Origin: Muribaculum gordoncarteri
GTDB taxonomy: Bacteria; Bacteroidota; Bacteroidia; Bacteroidales; Muribaculaceae
Assembly: GCF_004803695.1 (NCBI RefSeq)
Contig: NZ_CP039393.1
Span: 62,001-126,000 of the forward strand
Direction: 5' to 3'
Length of the DNA: 64,000 bases
In this document: piece after piece, positions 51,818-61,832 of the stretch
How the letters are laid out: the number at the start of each line of letters is the position of its first letter
Position numbering within the stretch: the first letter of the stretch is position 1
The notes under the pieces: generated by a model
Database searches by the model: none
What the model was told of the DNA's origin: nothing
Seen by the model: only the letters and a program-made list of their open reading frames with translations
Program-made: the position numbers and the translations under genes

Positions 51818-53434
51818 TTATTGTTTGAGGAAATTTTTCAGTGAGCAATCGGTGCTGCGCAACCCTTCGGCAATGCTTTCGGCATTAAGTCGCGCCCCTT
51901 TCAGCGATGAGTGAGTGTGATCGTTCTTGAAGTATGGAGCCGAGCCATCGGGACCCAACTCCTGAAACTTGGCACCTGATATGGCGTTGAGGTCGATGAA
52001 GAACGCTCCGGCACGGTCGGCGGCCTCTCGTGCCCATAGGCCGAATGAAGAGGCGTTACTCTCAATCAGTCCGTCGTGCCACTTGTTGCGCGGAGTGTGG
52101 CTCAACACAACCGGGATGGCTCCTTTTTCGAGAGCGTCCATGATGAATTTGCGTATGTACCAGCCGTAGGTGTAAACGACCTGGTTCCGCCCCTTGGCCA
52201 CCATGCGAAACACTTTGCTTTCGTCGCCCGAGCCATGCAGCTCGCCTCGCGCCTTGCCTGTGTTTATGTCACCGTCGTCGTTGTGGCCAAACTGCATGAT
52301 TACATAGTCGCCCGGTTGCAGTGCGTCATATACTTTGTCCCATCGCCCTTCGTCGAGAAATGTGCGGGCGCTTCTTCCGGCCATGGCGTGATTCTCAACC
52401 GTTATGCGTGTCGTGTCAAATAGCTCATCGATCACGCTTCCCCATCCCCACATGCTGTCATCGTCACGGTCCTCGTTTTTGACAGTGCTGTCGCCTATGG
52501 TGAATAATATCGGCTTACCCTGAATGCGTGACGCACCCGTGACGCTATCCACCGGAGAGGGTAGAAGGTAATCCTTCAATCCGAGTGAGGGCGTTGAAGC
52601 TATACCCTCAACAGCCGACTCGGCATTGACTCGCGCGCCAAACTCCGATGTGTGTATGCGGTCGAGGTAAAACATCGTCTTCACCTTCTCCTTGCCGAAA
52701 CGCTCAAACTTGCATGCCGTTATGTCATTCAGGTCGATAAACGGCACATTCTCGGCTTCGGCCACCTGACGGGCCCATAATCCGAATGTCGAGTCGACAC
52801 GCGTGATTACGGTGCTGTCGGCATCATCCCATGCGTTACGCGGTGTCAGTGACATGAGCACGGGAAAGGCCCCACGTGACTTGACGTCACGCACATAACG
52901 GCGCATGTATTCACCGTAAGTGTAGACGGTGTCACGCTTCCCGGTTTCCTTTATCACCACGGCGAGCGATTCATCGCCGATGCCGGGTATTGAGGCACGG
53001 GCGCGACCGCTGTCGTAAGGGCCGTTGTCGTTATGTCCGAGTTCGATTATAACCCAGTCGCCGGGGCGCACTCCTTTGAGCACATCGCCCCACAGCTGGT
53101 TGTAGAATGTGCGGCTGCTCATGCCGCCGAGGGCATGGTTCTCGACTGTTATCTTGGCGGGGTCGAAATATTCATGCATGAAATATCCCCATCCCCACTG
53201 TCCGTTGTCACCATTGCCACGCGTGCCGGTGCGCATGGTCGAATTTCCCACAAGAAACAGCACCGGATTGTCGCCCACACGCGTGGAGCCTGACACCGGG
53301 CGCATTGTTCGTGCCAGCTCGATACTGTCGGGCGTGTTGTCGACAACCATGTTCACATCCTTCATCGGCTCGATTGTCTGAGCATGAAGTCCGAGAGCGA
53401 GAAGCGACACCGCACAGGCTAATATATGTTTCAT
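51818..53434 (-). CDS. tandem SGNH rhamnogalacturonan acetylesterase (CE12-CE12)
   Basis: Exported protein of 538 residues with two CE12-like SGNH domains. Domain 1 (about 50-290) has GNSTMR for block I, GHNDNGP and DRIHTSEFGA. Domain 2 (about 300-530) has GDSTVKNE, GHNDDGD and NDHTHSSLKGA. Both keep Ser and the final Asp-x-x-His; domain 1 has Asn instead of Asp after Gly in block I. They deacetylate rhamnogalacturonan so that lyases can act. Operon spacing to GH105 is 12 nt, to PL11 18 nt. Confidence 0.88.
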   Translation of the reverse strand: MKHILACAVSLLALGLHAQTIEPMKDVNMVVDNTPDSIELARTMRPVSGSTRVGDNPVLFLVGNSTMRTGTRGNGDNGQWGWGYFMHEYFDPAKITVENHALGGMSSRTFYNQLWGDVLKGVRPGDWVIIELGHNDNGPYDSGRARASIPGIGDESLAVVIKETGKRDTVYTYGEYMRRYVRDVKSRGAFPVLMSLTPRNAWDDADSTVITRVDSTFGLWARQVAEAENVPFIDLNDITACKFERFGKEKVKTMFYLDRIHTSEFGARVNAESAVEGIASTPSLGLKDYLLPSPVDSVTGASRIQGKPILFTIGDSTVKNEDRDDDSMWGWGSVIDELFDTTRITVENHAMAGRSARTFLDEGRWDKVYDALQPGDYVIMQFGHNDDGDINTGKARGELHGSGDESKVFRMVAKGRNQVVYTYGWYIRKFIMDALEKGAIPVVLSHTPRNKWHDGLIESNASSFGLWAREAADRAGAFFIDLNAISGAKFQELGPDGSAPYFKNDHTHSSLKGARLNAESIAEGLRSTDCSLKNFLKQ

Positions 53435-53452
53435 CGGCTCGTCAATTAAAAA

Positions 53453-55312
53453 TCATTTTATTGTTGTACCACGGAATTTGGAGCCTTTCTTCAAGTCGGG
53501 GCCGAAATAGAAGCCGGTGCCCGTGGGCTGGTTGTAGGCGACATTCTGGTTTGCGATGCTCACACGATACACCGGATCCTCAAGGAATGTGTGGAATCTA
53601 TACTCGGTGGGTATTGTCGTCACATATAGCCGCAGGTTTTGGTTGTCGTCGGTGCGCATAAGCACCTCTTCGCGCCAGTCGCCCACGATGTCACCTTGCA
53701 GACACGGGTTGGCCTTGGTGCCGTTGTTCCATGTGCAGCCCTCCATCGTCATTAACGTGTCGCAATTTCCGTTTCCCCAGTTGTATTTGCTTATCTCATT
53801 TCGGTCGAGCAACTCACGCAACAGGTCGCCGTCCCACCACACAGCCATGTTGACCGGCACCGAAGCCTTAGTTTCGCCTATGAACTCGCTTTGAGGTGAA
53901 ATCAAGGAGCCGTCAAAGGCTCGCACGCCCTCGGTGTTGGGCGACCACAATTCCACTCCTTCGTGATTGGGGTCGATGTCGGCGGCCATGCAACGGCCTA
54001 TGTCCTTGTCGCTCGGGAACTGAAACACCACCTTGCCGGTGCGTGCGTCACGTAGCGAAGTTCCGTCCTTGCGGTTTTCGTGACATCCCCACACGTAATA
54101 TTTTTCATTGTCGACATCGCTCACGAGGTGCAAGGCGTCACCATGGTACATGCCTGTGGAGTAAAGCCCTTTGCCGTCATTGTCGACAGTCATCTGTCCG
54201 TATATGATCTCGTCACATCCGTCACCGTCCACATCGGCCACCCGCAGGTTGTGGTTGCCTTGTCCGGCATAAGCCTCACATCCGGGGTCGTTTGAGTCAA
54301 ATGTCCATCGGTTCTTAAGCTCCTTACCGTCCCAGTCAAATGCGGCAAGCACGGTGCGGGCGTAGTAACCGCGACACATCACGACACTCGGATGAATCCC
54401 GTCAAGATAGGCAGTGGCGGCAAGATAACGCTCCGAACGGTTGGCGTAACTGTCGCCCCAATCCTTCAATTGGCCTCGCTGTGGCACATAGTCCACAGTC
54501 GCCATGGCCTCTCCGGTCTTTCCGTTGAATACCGTGAGATACTCGGGACCGGCGATTATGCGACCCTTTAGATTGCGGAAGTCGGCTCGGCGGTCACCTA
54601 TCACCTTCCCTTGACCGTCCATGGTGCCGTCGGCGGTTTTCATTACGATTTCAGCGCATCCGTCGCCGTCGAGGTCATATACCATGAACTGTGTATAGTG
54701 AGCGCCCGAGCGAATGTTGTCGCCCATGTCGATGCGCCAGAGGCGAGTGCCGTCGAGTTTGTAGCAGTCAAACAGGGTAGGCCCGGTCCATCCGTCATGT
54801 GCGTTGTCATGTGAATTGGTGGGATTCCACTTCAGGATTATCTCATATTCTCCGTCACCGTCCACATCGCCTATCGAAGCGTCATTTGCGTTGTAGAAAT
54901 ACTCCCTGCCGTTGGGGTCGACACCGAGGTCGGGGCGGTCAAGGGCGATGTTGATGTAACCGCACGGAGCATTGGCGGGGAGCGTAAACTCACCTGCGCG
55001 GTCGCCTTTGGCGGGCTTGACTGTGTACACCGCCTGTGAATCCGATGTATTTTTGTCCTTGAAGAAGGTGCCTTCGGTTATCGGCTTGCTATTTACTTTC
55101 TTACCGTTGCGATACACATCAAAAGCCTGATTCTCGGGGTCGGACGACAGATAACGCCACGACACCATTACCGTGGAAGGGTTCTCGCGCACGGCAACAA
55201 CACCGCGGCCAAGTGACTCACGCTGCAGGCGTGAATAGTCGTAGGCTCCTTGTGCCGAAGCAAGCGTAACGGCTCCCAGTGCCATAAGTGACAGCAAATT
55301 TTTTAATTTCAT
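53453..55312 (-). CDS. PL11 rhamnogalacturonan lyase
   Basis: Exported lyase of 619 residues with signal peptide (LMALGAVTLASAQG). The eight-bladed propeller with calcium-binding Asp loops is evident: NDASIGDVDGDGEYE, VYDLDGDGCAEIVMKTADG, VADVDGDGCDEIIYG, MAADIDPNHEGVE. An N-terminal FN3-like region (VSWRYLSSDPENQAFDVYRNG) precedes it. It cleaves the rhamnogalacturonan-I backbone by beta-elimination at the cell surface or periplasm, and is first in the minus-strand operon. Confidence 0.92.
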   Translation of the reverse strand: MKLKNLLSLMALGAVTLASAQGAYDYSRLQRESLGRGVVAVRENPSTVMVSWRYLSSDPENQAFDVYRNGKKVNSKPITEGTFFKDKNTSDSQAVYTVKPAKGDRAGEFTLPANAPCGYINIALDRPDLGVDPNGREYFYNANDASIGDVDGDGEYEIILKWNPTNSHDNAHDGWTGPTLFDCYKLDGTRLWRIDMGDNIRSGAHYTQFMVYDLDGDGCAEIVMKTADGTMDGQGKVIGDRRADFRNLKGRIIAGPEYLTVFNGKTGEAMATVDYVPQRGQLKDWGDSYANRSERYLAATAYLDGIHPSVVMCRGYYARTVLAAFDWDGKELKNRWTFDSNDPGCEAYAGQGNHNLRVADVDGDGCDEIIYGQMTVDNDGKGLYSTGMYHGDALHLVSDVDNEKYYVWGCHENRKDGTSLRDARTGKVVFQFPSDKDIGRCMAADIDPNHEGVELWSPNTEGVRAFDGSLISPQSEFIGETKASVPVNMAVWWDGDLLRELLDRNEISKYNWGNGNCDTLMTMEGCTWNNGTKANPCLQGDIVGDWREEVLMRTDDNQNLRLYVTTIPTEYRFHTFLEDPVYRVSIANQNVAYNQPTGTGFYFGPDLKKGSKFRGTTIK

Positions 55313-55386
55313 GGCTGTGAATGGATAATGATTTGTTTATGGATGCGTAAAGTTAATAATTTTTGATGTAACGGCATATAAAATAA

Positions 55387-55436
55387 CACAAAAGCCACGG
55401 CAAGGAGCTACAATAACCCTTACCGTGGCCTTTGTG
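55387..55436. terminator. strong bidirectional-type terminator after GH3 gene
   Basis: Long arms around GCCACGG-AAGG and CCTT-CCGTGGC with CACAAA/TTTGTG ends. It lies just below the GH3 stop codon. Confidence 0.75.
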
Positions 55437-55448
55437 ATATATGTCTAC

Positions 55449-57749
55449 TTATTGCGTTACTTCAAAACTGGTTGACAGAGTGCAGTCGCTGTCGCCCCCG
55501 ATCCATAACGTGAAGTCGCCGGGCTCGACCTTGCGCTCCATTTCAAGGCCGTAGAAGGCAAGCTCGCTGACGGGAAGCTCAAATGTCACTTGTGTCGATT
55601 CGCCGGGAGCCAAGGTAACTCGCTTGAAGCCCTTGAGTTCCTTAACCGGACGGGTTACCGAACCCACCATGTCACGCACGTAAAGCTGAGCCACTTCGGT
55701 AGCCTCGCGCTTTCCGTTGTTGGAGAGGGTGACGGTGGCTTTTATAGTGTCGTCAACACCGTAGGATGATTTGTCTATGGCAAGGTCGGAATAGGAGAAA
55801 TCGCCATAGCTCAATCCGTAACCGAAGGGGAAGAGCGGTCCGAATCCGGCATCAAGATAGTAGGAGGTGCATCCGAGCGATGTCTGACCGGCCTCGGCGG
55901 GTATGTCGTTCAAAAGCGTTTCATGACCCGATGCCGGGCGGCCGGTGTTTTTCTCGCTATAGTAAACCGGTATCTGTCCTACGCTCTTGGGGAATGTAAC
56001 GGGAAGTTTTCCGCTCGGGCTGACAACGCCGAAGAGCAGGTCGGCTATTGCCGGGCCACCCATTGTGCCGGGATGGAAGGAGTAAAGCACGGCATCCGAC
56101 TCCTCGACCTGCTTGGCGATGGTGAGCGGTCGGCCGGCGATGAACACCGTCACGAGCGGCTTGCCTGTGCGCGACAACGCCTCGATGAGTTCGCCCTGTG
56201 CACCTAAAAGGTTGATGTCGGCAAGGCTGTGCGCCTCGCCCGAGAGGATAGCCTCTTCGCCTACTACCGCAATTACGGCATCGGCATTTCTTGCGGCATT
56301 TACCGCCTTGGCGATTCCTGCGGTGTTTTTGTCACGACTGTATCCAAGTCCGGGTTCGTAGATTATCTGCATCTTGTCGCCGTAGATGTCACGCAGGGCA
56401 TCGAGTACGGTGACTGTGCTGTCCTTCTCTCCGTCAAACGCCCACGTGCCGAGCTGGTCATGCGGAGCATCGGCCATGGGGCCGGTAACCAGGATGCGCT
56501 TTATGTCGGCCGACAGAGGCAGTGTGCCATTGTCATTCTTAAGCATCACCGTTCCTTCGGCAGCCGATTGACGAGCTGCGGCAAGATGCGCCTTGTCATA
56601 CTTGACCGACTGCGGGGTTCCGGTATAGGGATTCTCAAACAATCCGAGCTTGAACTTCACGCGCAATATATTGGCAACCGAACGGTCGATGTCGTCGATG
56701 CTCACCTTTCCCTCCTCGACAAGCTCCTTAAGATAGCGTATATAGGTTCCGCTCACCATCTCCATATCCAAGCCTGCTGTAAGACCCTTCATTGCTGCAT
56801 CCTTGGGGTCGGAGCAGAATCCGTGGCTCACCATTTCGTTGACACTCGCCCAGTCGGATACGACAAAACCGTCAAATCCCCAGTCGCCGCGCAGAATATC
56901 GGTTAGCAGATGCTTGTTGCCCGATGACGGCACACCGTCATTGTCGTTGAACGATGACATGTAGGTGAGGCAACCGGCCTTGCAAGCCTCCTCAAACGGC
57001 GGGAGATACACGTTGCGCAGCTGTCGCTCGGTAATGTAGGTGGAGTTGTAGTCACGCCCGGCCTCGCTCGCGCCGTAACCGGCAAAGTGCTTGGCGCAGG
57101 CTGCTATCGATGAGGGCGATGTGAGGTCGTCGCCCTGAAATCCGTCGACCATGGCCTTTGCCATGACGCTTGTGAGGTAGACATCCTCACCGCAACCTTC
57201 GGCAATGCGTCCCCAACGAGGGTCACGTGCTATGTCGATCATGGGAGCAAATGTCCACCTGATGCCGTCGCTCGACGCCTCGGTGGCGGCAATGCGTGCG
57301 CCAAGTTTTACAAGCGCCGTGTCGAATGTGGCGGCCTGTCCCAGCGGAATCGGGAATACTGTCTTATAGCCGTGGATTACATCGCGAGCCAGCAACAGAG
57401 GTATTCCAAGACGGGAACTGTCCATTGCCACTCGCTGAAGGCTGTCGGACAGGGCAGCTGTGGGCACATTGAGCAGCGAGCCCACCTCGCCTCGTGACAC
57501 AGCGTCACACAGATTCTCAAAAGCGCCCTCGCCATAGGGCATCGACAACTGGTTGAGTTGTCCTATCTTTTCCTCTAAGGTCATTTGCGACAACAGGTTA
57601 TTCACTCTTGCCTCAACGGGTTGTGACGGGTCGCGATAGAGTGAGTCGACATCGCCCGACTTGCCACACGACTGCGTCATAAGAATTGTTGCCACAAGTG
57701 CCGGCAACATTACCATTGCAAAAGCGGCTTTTGAAGAAATGAATTTCAT
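55449..57749 (-). CDS. bglX: GH3 beta-glycosidase lipoprotein
   Basis: Glycoside hydrolase of 766 residues with lipobox MTQSC. The N-terminal barrel holds the nucleophile Asp in GFVVSDWASVNEM (about residue 300), preceded by the KHFAGYGASEAGRDYNST motif. The second domain has VIAVVGEEAILSGE, and an FN3-like C-terminal domain follows (VAQLYVRDMVGSVTRPVKELKGF). The layout is BglX-like periplasmic beta-glucosidase; the exact sugar (glucose, galactose, xylose) is not determinable. It has its own promoter and terminator. Confidence 0.88.
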   Translation of the reverse strand: MKFISSKAAFAMVMLPALVATILMTQSCGKSGDVDSLYRDPSQPVEARVNNLLSQMTLEEKIGQLNQLSMPYGEGAFENLCDAVSRGEVGSLLNVPTAALSDSLQRVAMDSSRLGIPLLLARDVIHGYKTVFPIPLGQAATFDTALVKLGARIAATEASSDGIRWTFAPMIDIARDPRWGRIAEGCGEDVYLTSVMAKAMVDGFQGDDLTSPSSIAACAKHFAGYGASEAGRDYNSTYITERQLRNVYLPPFEEACKAGCLTYMSSFNDNDGVPSSGNKHLLTDILRGDWGFDGFVVSDWASVNEMVSHGFCSDPKDAAMKGLTAGLDMEMVSGTYIRYLKELVEEGKVSIDDIDRSVANILRVKFKLGLFENPYTGTPQSVKYDKAHLAAARQSAAEGTVMLKNDNGTLPLSADIKRILVTGPMADAPHDQLGTWAFDGEKDSTVTVLDALRDIYGDKMQIIYEPGLGYSRDKNTAGIAKAVNAARNADAVIAVVGEEAILSGEAHSLADINLLGAQGELIEALSRTGKPLVTVFIAGRPLTIAKQVEESDAVLYSFHPGTMGGPAIADLLFGVVSPSGKLPVTFPKSVGQIPVYYSEKNTGRPASGHETLLNDIPAEAGQTSLGCTSYYLDAGFGPLFPFGYGLSYGDFSYSDLAIDKSSYGVDDTIKATVTLSNNGKREATEVAQLYVRDMVGSVTRPVKELKGFKRVTLAPGESTQVTFELPVSELAFYGLEMERKVEPGDFTLWIGGDSDCTLSTSFEVTQ

Positions 57750-57781
57750 GATCGGTATAATTTAATAACGGTTATTGTAAA

Positions 57782-57789
57782 CAAAAATA
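57782..57789 (-). promoter_or_regulatory. -7 box of GH3 gene
   Basis: TATTTTTG on the minus strand, 33 nt upstream of the GH3 start. A leader motif AACAATAACCGTTAT-like sequence follows and recurs before the gene starting at 58478. Confidence 0.45.
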
Positions 57790-57842
57790 GCAAATTTATC
57801 ACAGAATCCCTATAATCACTCTATAAAATGGGAATGGGCCTG

Positions 57843-58478
57843 TTATTCATTGACCCAAGGCTCATCAAGCATCTTTCTTGAGCGTGTAACGGTAAATGAG
57901 CATTCTTGCAAATCAGCTTTAACATACATATTCGAGGTACACAGATTGGTGCGCTCTGCATCCAAATGCATAATGCCCTTGGTCGATAAATATTGGCTTT
58001 TATATTTCGCTATTGCCTTTTCTCCAATCTTTTCAAAGTCGACTAAATCATTGGATTTCACATCAAATATGTCGGCAACATGATTGATAATATTTTTTAA
58101 TTTATGATATCCTTCATCATTCAATTTCCGATTATCTTTATCATAATTCTGATTTTTATCAATATACATGTCTTTATATTTAGCCAAATCGTTAAGACAA
58201 TCTACAAGTTGTCCCACAAATCGATTTCGGACATCGGGATCTTTTAAAGTTCTGGAAATTTCATTGACAATCTCTTTCCCCTCTTTATTGTCGACATTCC
58301 TGAATGTTATATTACCTTCATTCAATGGTATTATAGCTTCGGCTTTTCCATGCTTCTTACACGCTTTATTAAAACGCTTATGGAGGTGCAAACCACGATC
58401 ATCAATATCTATGGCTTGACCTGCCGAATGGTTGTCGATTTTAATTGTTTCTCCTTTTATCAATCCTTTTATTGACAT
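57843..58478 (-). CDS. protein of unknown function
   Basis: About 211 residues from the ATG at 58478 (MSIKGLIKGETIKIDNHSAGQAIDI); the longer frame starts inside the upstream gene's tail. It is charged and mostly helical with no signal peptide or membrane segment, so probably cytoplasmic. Segments such as EIVNEISRTLKDPDVRNRFVGQLVDCL and AERTNLCTSNMYVKADLQ are of no family I recognise. Lower GC than the neighbours suggests acquisition. It is 25 nt downstream of the YdeI-like gene and likely the last gene of that operon. Confidence 0.6.
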   Translation of the reverse strand: MSIKGLIKGETIKIDNHSAGQAIDIDDRGLHLHKRFNKACKKHGKAEAIIPLNEGNITFRNVDNKEGKEIVNEISRTLKDPDVRNRFVGQLVDCLNDLAKYKDMYIDKNQNYDKDNRKLNDEGYHKLKNIINHVADIFDVKSNDLVDFEKIGEKAIAKYKSQYLSTKGIMHLDAERTNLCTSNMYVKADLQECSFTVTRSRKMLDEPWVNE

Positions 58479-58503
58479 AACGGTTATTGTTAATGTGAAT
58501 TTT

Positions 58504-59073
58504 CTAATAATCGAGCAGTCGGCCGCAATCGTTCCAATCGCCAATCATGACGCACCGCTCGCTTGCCTCAATAAGCTTCATGAGGCGACTTTCAAAAAGC
58601 TCCCGACTGGTCTTTTTGCGCTGAATGTTGTCGATTCGCACCCGTTGATAGAGCGGATGGAATGAACGGAAATTACTCCATGCCACAGGATTGGCCATGA
58701 AAGCATCCAATATATCACGGTCTATCACAAATTCCTTATCAAGGTCGGGGCACACCTTTCGTCCGCTGTCGGTCATCATTCCAAGTGATTCAAGCCGTCG
58801 ACACCGCTCCTTGTTCAGTTCGGTCCAGCATCCGCTATTGCGCCTTGGCCCGAAACGTTGCAGGGCTACGCCGTTGACACACTTAAGCGTGGAGTCAATC
58901 CATCCGAAACATAAGGCCTCCTCCACGGCATCGAGATACCACAGGGCGTCATCAGGAGGAGTTTTGCCTCGCTTGACAGCTATCCAGCACTCGCGTTCAA
59001 CTGAATGGTTGTTTTCAAGCCATTTGCGAAACTCATTTCGGGAGGTGATCGGTAGAATCTCCTTAACTGTCAT
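58504..59073 (-). CDS. YdeI/OmpD-associated family protein
   Basis: Protein of 189 residues. The family pattern is clear: FRKWLENNHSVERECWIAVKRG near the N-terminus, then YLDAVEEALCFGWIDS, and LNKERCRRLESLGMMTDSG. YdeI-like proteins are linked to peptide or bacteriocin resistance in some species, but the mechanism is unknown. It follows DUF3795 by 19 nt in a minus-strand operon. Confidence 0.85.
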   Translation of the reverse strand: MTVKEILPITSRNEFRKWLENNHSVERECWIAVKRGKTPPDDALWYLDAVEEALCFGWIDSTLKCVNGVALQRFGPRRNSGCWTELNKERCRRLESLGMMTDSGRKVCPDLDKEFVIDRDILDAFMANPVAWSNFRSFHPLYQRVRIDNIQRKKTSRELFESRLMKLIEASERCVMIGDWNDCGRLLDY

Positions 59074-59092
59074 CGCTTGGACTGTCTGATGA

Positions 59093-59437
59093 TTATTTGC
59101 GTTTCATGGTCTGGCATTTAAGGAGTGCCATCTCTTCGGCGAATGCCTTTTCACCATGCTCCTTGATGTAACGGATGCAAGCGGGGCGGTCGGACTTGAA
59201 CAGCAGCGCAAACACTTTTGAAATGAAATTGGAGTAGGTCTTGCACTCTTCAACCGCCGTGGCACACTCGGCGCAGGTGTTATATCCGTGTTTACTGACA
59301 CATTTACGAATCTTGCACCATGACGCTTTCTCATTACGATGACATCCAGGACACTTGTCGGTCAGATACTTGCGACATGCACCGCAGTAAAGTCCGCATG
59401 ACGCTATCAATTGAGGATTGGCTTCTATTGCTTTCAT
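59093..59437 (-). CDS. DUF3795 cysteine-rich protein, second copy
   Basis: 114 residues from the ATG at 59437; the frame opens with a TTG nine bases earlier. The cysteine pattern CGLYCGACRKYLTDKCPGCH, WCKIRKCV and CAECATAVEECK matches the protein at 37261. GC content is higher and divergence is moderate, so this is a resident paralogue rather than a recent copy. It lies between an alpha/beta hydrolase and the YdeI-like gene. Confidence 0.85.
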   Translation of the reverse strand: MKAIEANPQLIASCGLYCGACRKYLTDKCPGCHRNEKASWCKIRKCVSKHGYNTCAECATAVEECKTYSNFISKVFALLFKSDRPACIRYIKEHGEKAFAEEMALLKCQTMKRK

Positions 59438-59457
59438 ATTTTTCAAATTGCAAAAAG

Positions 59458-60816
59458 TTACTTGGTTGAGCAGCTGGTGATGAATTGAGCTATGGATTCA
59501 AGCACCTCGGGAGAAATTGTTTCACGAATGTCGCCGTATTCACCGGCATCGCCTGTAACGGCATGTTGCATCAGATGATTCAACCCGGGCATAAGCTTGA
59601 TTTGGGCTTGCGGGACAAGCTCTTGTATCACCGACAGATTGTCGGGGTAGACCTGAGTGTCCTTATCGCCGTTGATTGCCAACAGGGGGCGTTTGACCTG
59701 TTTGAGATAAGTGCGCGGATTTAATCCGATGAAGGCATCAATCCAAGGGCTTCGTTGTTGCTGAGTCATTTTGAGCGATGATGCGATAAGAGGATTTACA
59801 GTCAATCCTGACTCTTTCACTATCGAGTCAATGTCGATTGCCGTTGACACTCCCTTTAGGTTCTGCTCGTGCATCGTGTCAAACACACGGCCAATGAGCG
59901 TGAGGATGCTCTCCTTGTCATCATCGCCAATCGCCGTCTGGTCAAGCCGGCGACCGTTTTGTCGAAGAAGTGTTTCCTTACCAGAGATTGCCATTCCGGC
60001 CAGTGAAATCATGAAATCGGGCACATTCTCGGCACCGAGCATGAAAGCGATTGTGCCGCCTTCGGAGTGTCCGAGCACGCCTACTTTCCCAATACGGTCA
60101 AGAGTGTGCAGGAAGGCTATGCCGCTCTTGGCATCGTCCTTTAGCGTATAGGTTGTGGCGGTGAGGAAATTTCCGGTTGATTGTCCTGTGCCTCGGTCGT
60201 CATAACGCAACGAGGCGATGCCGTTGCGTGCAAGATAGTCGGCAATTACGGCAAACGGGCGATGATCCATTAACTCTTCATCGCGATTCTGCGGCCCGCT
60301 GCCGCTCACCATCAGTACGGCGGGAACCTTATTGCCCGACAACCGCTCGGGCATAGTCAATGTAGCGCTCATTACAGCACCGTCGGGGGCCACAAATGTC
60401 GTGTCGATGACTTCATAAGGGAATGGCGGGCGTGGTGTCTGCGGACGACGCTCTTCAATCGGGGCTTCAGGCAACAGATCGAGTGGAAACGAGTAACCGC
60501 GCTGGCTGAATGACCCTTTAATCGCATCATGCATAATCCGTCCACTGTAGGATGCTCCGATGGCGTTGCAAGTTAGCGATATGGAGTCGGATGTGCAATA
60601 TGCTACCGTGGCGGGAATGCCTTTGGCACCCTGTGCCGGGGAGTCGAGTGTGCACTGAGTGGAGCCGTCGCCGCTTTCCGAGAAATTGAATACAATCGGA
60701 AGTTTTGTCGCACCCAATGTGAGTTCACCTTTCCAGGAGCCGGTCAATCCATAAGCTTGAAATGAGAATAATGAAGCTATCGCCACCATGGCAAACAGCA
60801 ATTTCAATCGACTGTT
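59458..60816 (-). CDS. exported alpha/beta hydrolase
   Basis: Protein of 452 residues from the ATG at 60816, giving a signal peptide (LLFAMVAIASLFSFQAYG). An N-terminal beta domain of about 110 residues (LTGSWKGELTLGATKLPIVFNF) resembles the DUF3887/lipocalin-like leader of this hydrolase group. The alpha/beta fold carries the oxyanion phrase VSGSGPQNRDEE, the nucleophile GHSEGG (about residue 255), and late NGDKDTQVYP and GLNHLMQH for Asp and His. It is an esterase or peptidase of unknown substrate and first of a four-gene operon. Confidence 0.85.
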   Translation of the reverse strand, partial: NSRLKLLFAMVAIASLFSFQAYGLTGSWKGELTLGATKLPIVFNFSESGDGSTQCTLDSPAQGAKGIPATVAYCTSDSISLTCNAIGASYSGRIMHDAIKGSFSQRGYSFPLDLLPEAPIEERRPQTPRPPFPYEVIDTTFVAPDGAVMSATLTMPERLSGNKVPAVLMVSGSGPQNRDEELMDHRPFAVIADYLARNGIASLRYDDRGTGQSTGNFLTATTYTLKDDAKSGIAFLHTLDRIGKVGVLGHSEGGTIAFMLGAENVPDFMISLAGMAISGKETLLRQNGRRLDQTAIGDDDKESILTLIGRVFDTMHEQNLKGVSTAIDIDSIVKESGLTVNPLIASSLKMTQQQRSPWIDAFIGLNPRTYLKQVKRPLLAINGDKDTQVYPDNLSVIQELVPQAQIKLMPGLNHLMQHAVTGDAGEYGDIRETISPEVLESIAQFITSCSTK

Positions 60817-61025
60817 CATAACGGATGTAGTTTGTATATTAAAAGCCGGCTGATACCAGTTGACGGCATAGGCGCAAATGTACAAAATAATTTCAAAATT
60901 GCGGTCTTATTTCAGCATTTCAATGCCGGTATATGTATTTATCAGAGTGGGGGATATAATTACATGGATTGTCCTGAACAAGCCCGTCTGAATTTGGGTT
61001 CTAAATGGTATAATTAATCATCAAT

Positions 61026-61802
61026 ATGGACATTAAAAATCTTTTCGACCTTTCAGGAAAGGTCGCAGTTGTTACAGGAGGTGGCGACGGCATAGGTAAG
61101 GGCTGCTGCGAAATACTGGCTGCAGCAGGCGCATCGGTAGTAGTGAGCGATATCAGCGCCGATAAAGCCAAGGCTGTCGCTGATGGAATAGTTGCTGCCG
61201 GAGGAAAAGCCATATCAATGGTTTGCAACGTACTTGAGGATGCCGATTTGGTAAAACTTATTGACACGACAGTTAAGACATTCGGCACAGTCAATATACT
61301 TGTAAATAACGCGGGTCTTGGAGGCGGTGGCCGCGAGAATCCGTTTAAGATAGACATGAATTATGTAGATCGCATCTATCGTATAAATGTTTTCGCTCCG
61401 CTGCGTCTGAGCCAGCTTGCAGTGCCCGGAATGGGCAAATCGGGCTACGGAAGCATTGTCAACATCACATCGATGAGCTCGATCGACAAAGAAGCCAACA
61501 TGTGTGTCTATTCGTCATCCAAGGCCGCGCTTAATCACTTGGCCGCCAATCTGGCCTACGATTTCGGTCCTTACGGAGTGCGCATCAATAACGTTGGCCC
61601 GGGTGCGACAAAGACCGCAGCCCTTGCATCGATTCTTACTCCCGAATTGCAGGAGAAGATGCTGAAACACACCCCGATAAATCGACTCGGCGAGGTGTCG
61701 GATATAGCTCAGGCAGTGTTGTTCTTCGCGTCGCCGGCATCGGCATGGATCAGCGGACAAGTAATATTTGTCAATGGAGGCGGAAACCAGACATTGGACT
61801 GA
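61026..61802 (+). CDS. hdhA: short-chain dehydrogenase, 7-alpha-hydroxysteroid dehydrogenase-like
   Basis: SDR of 258 residues. Cofactor motif TGGGDGIGKG (about 17-26), Asp in VVSDISADKA favouring NAD, NNAGLGGGG, and catalytic Ser in NITSMSS with YSSSK for Tyr and Lys. The similarity to E. coli HdhA is unusually close in the substrate loop region (GPGATKTAALASILTPELQEKMLKHTPI), supporting a 7-alpha-hydroxysteroid (bile acid) dehydrogenase. This is an inference from remembered sequence. A second SDR follows after 30 nt in the same direction. Confidence 0.78.
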   Translation: MDIKNLFDLSGKVAVVTGGGDGIGKGCCEILAAAGASVVVSDISADKAKAVADGIVAAGGKAISMVCNVLEDADLVKLIDTTVKTFGTVNILVNNAGLGGGGRENPFKIDMNYVDRIYRINVFAPLRLSQLAVPGMGKSGYGSIVNITSMSSIDKEANMCVYSSSKAALNHLAANLAYDFGPYGVRINNVGPGATKTAALASILTPELQEKMLKHTPINRLGEVSDIAQAVLFFASPASAWISGQVIFVNGGGNQTLD

Positions 61803-61832
61803 TAATGTAATGAATTTTAATAGAATACAATA

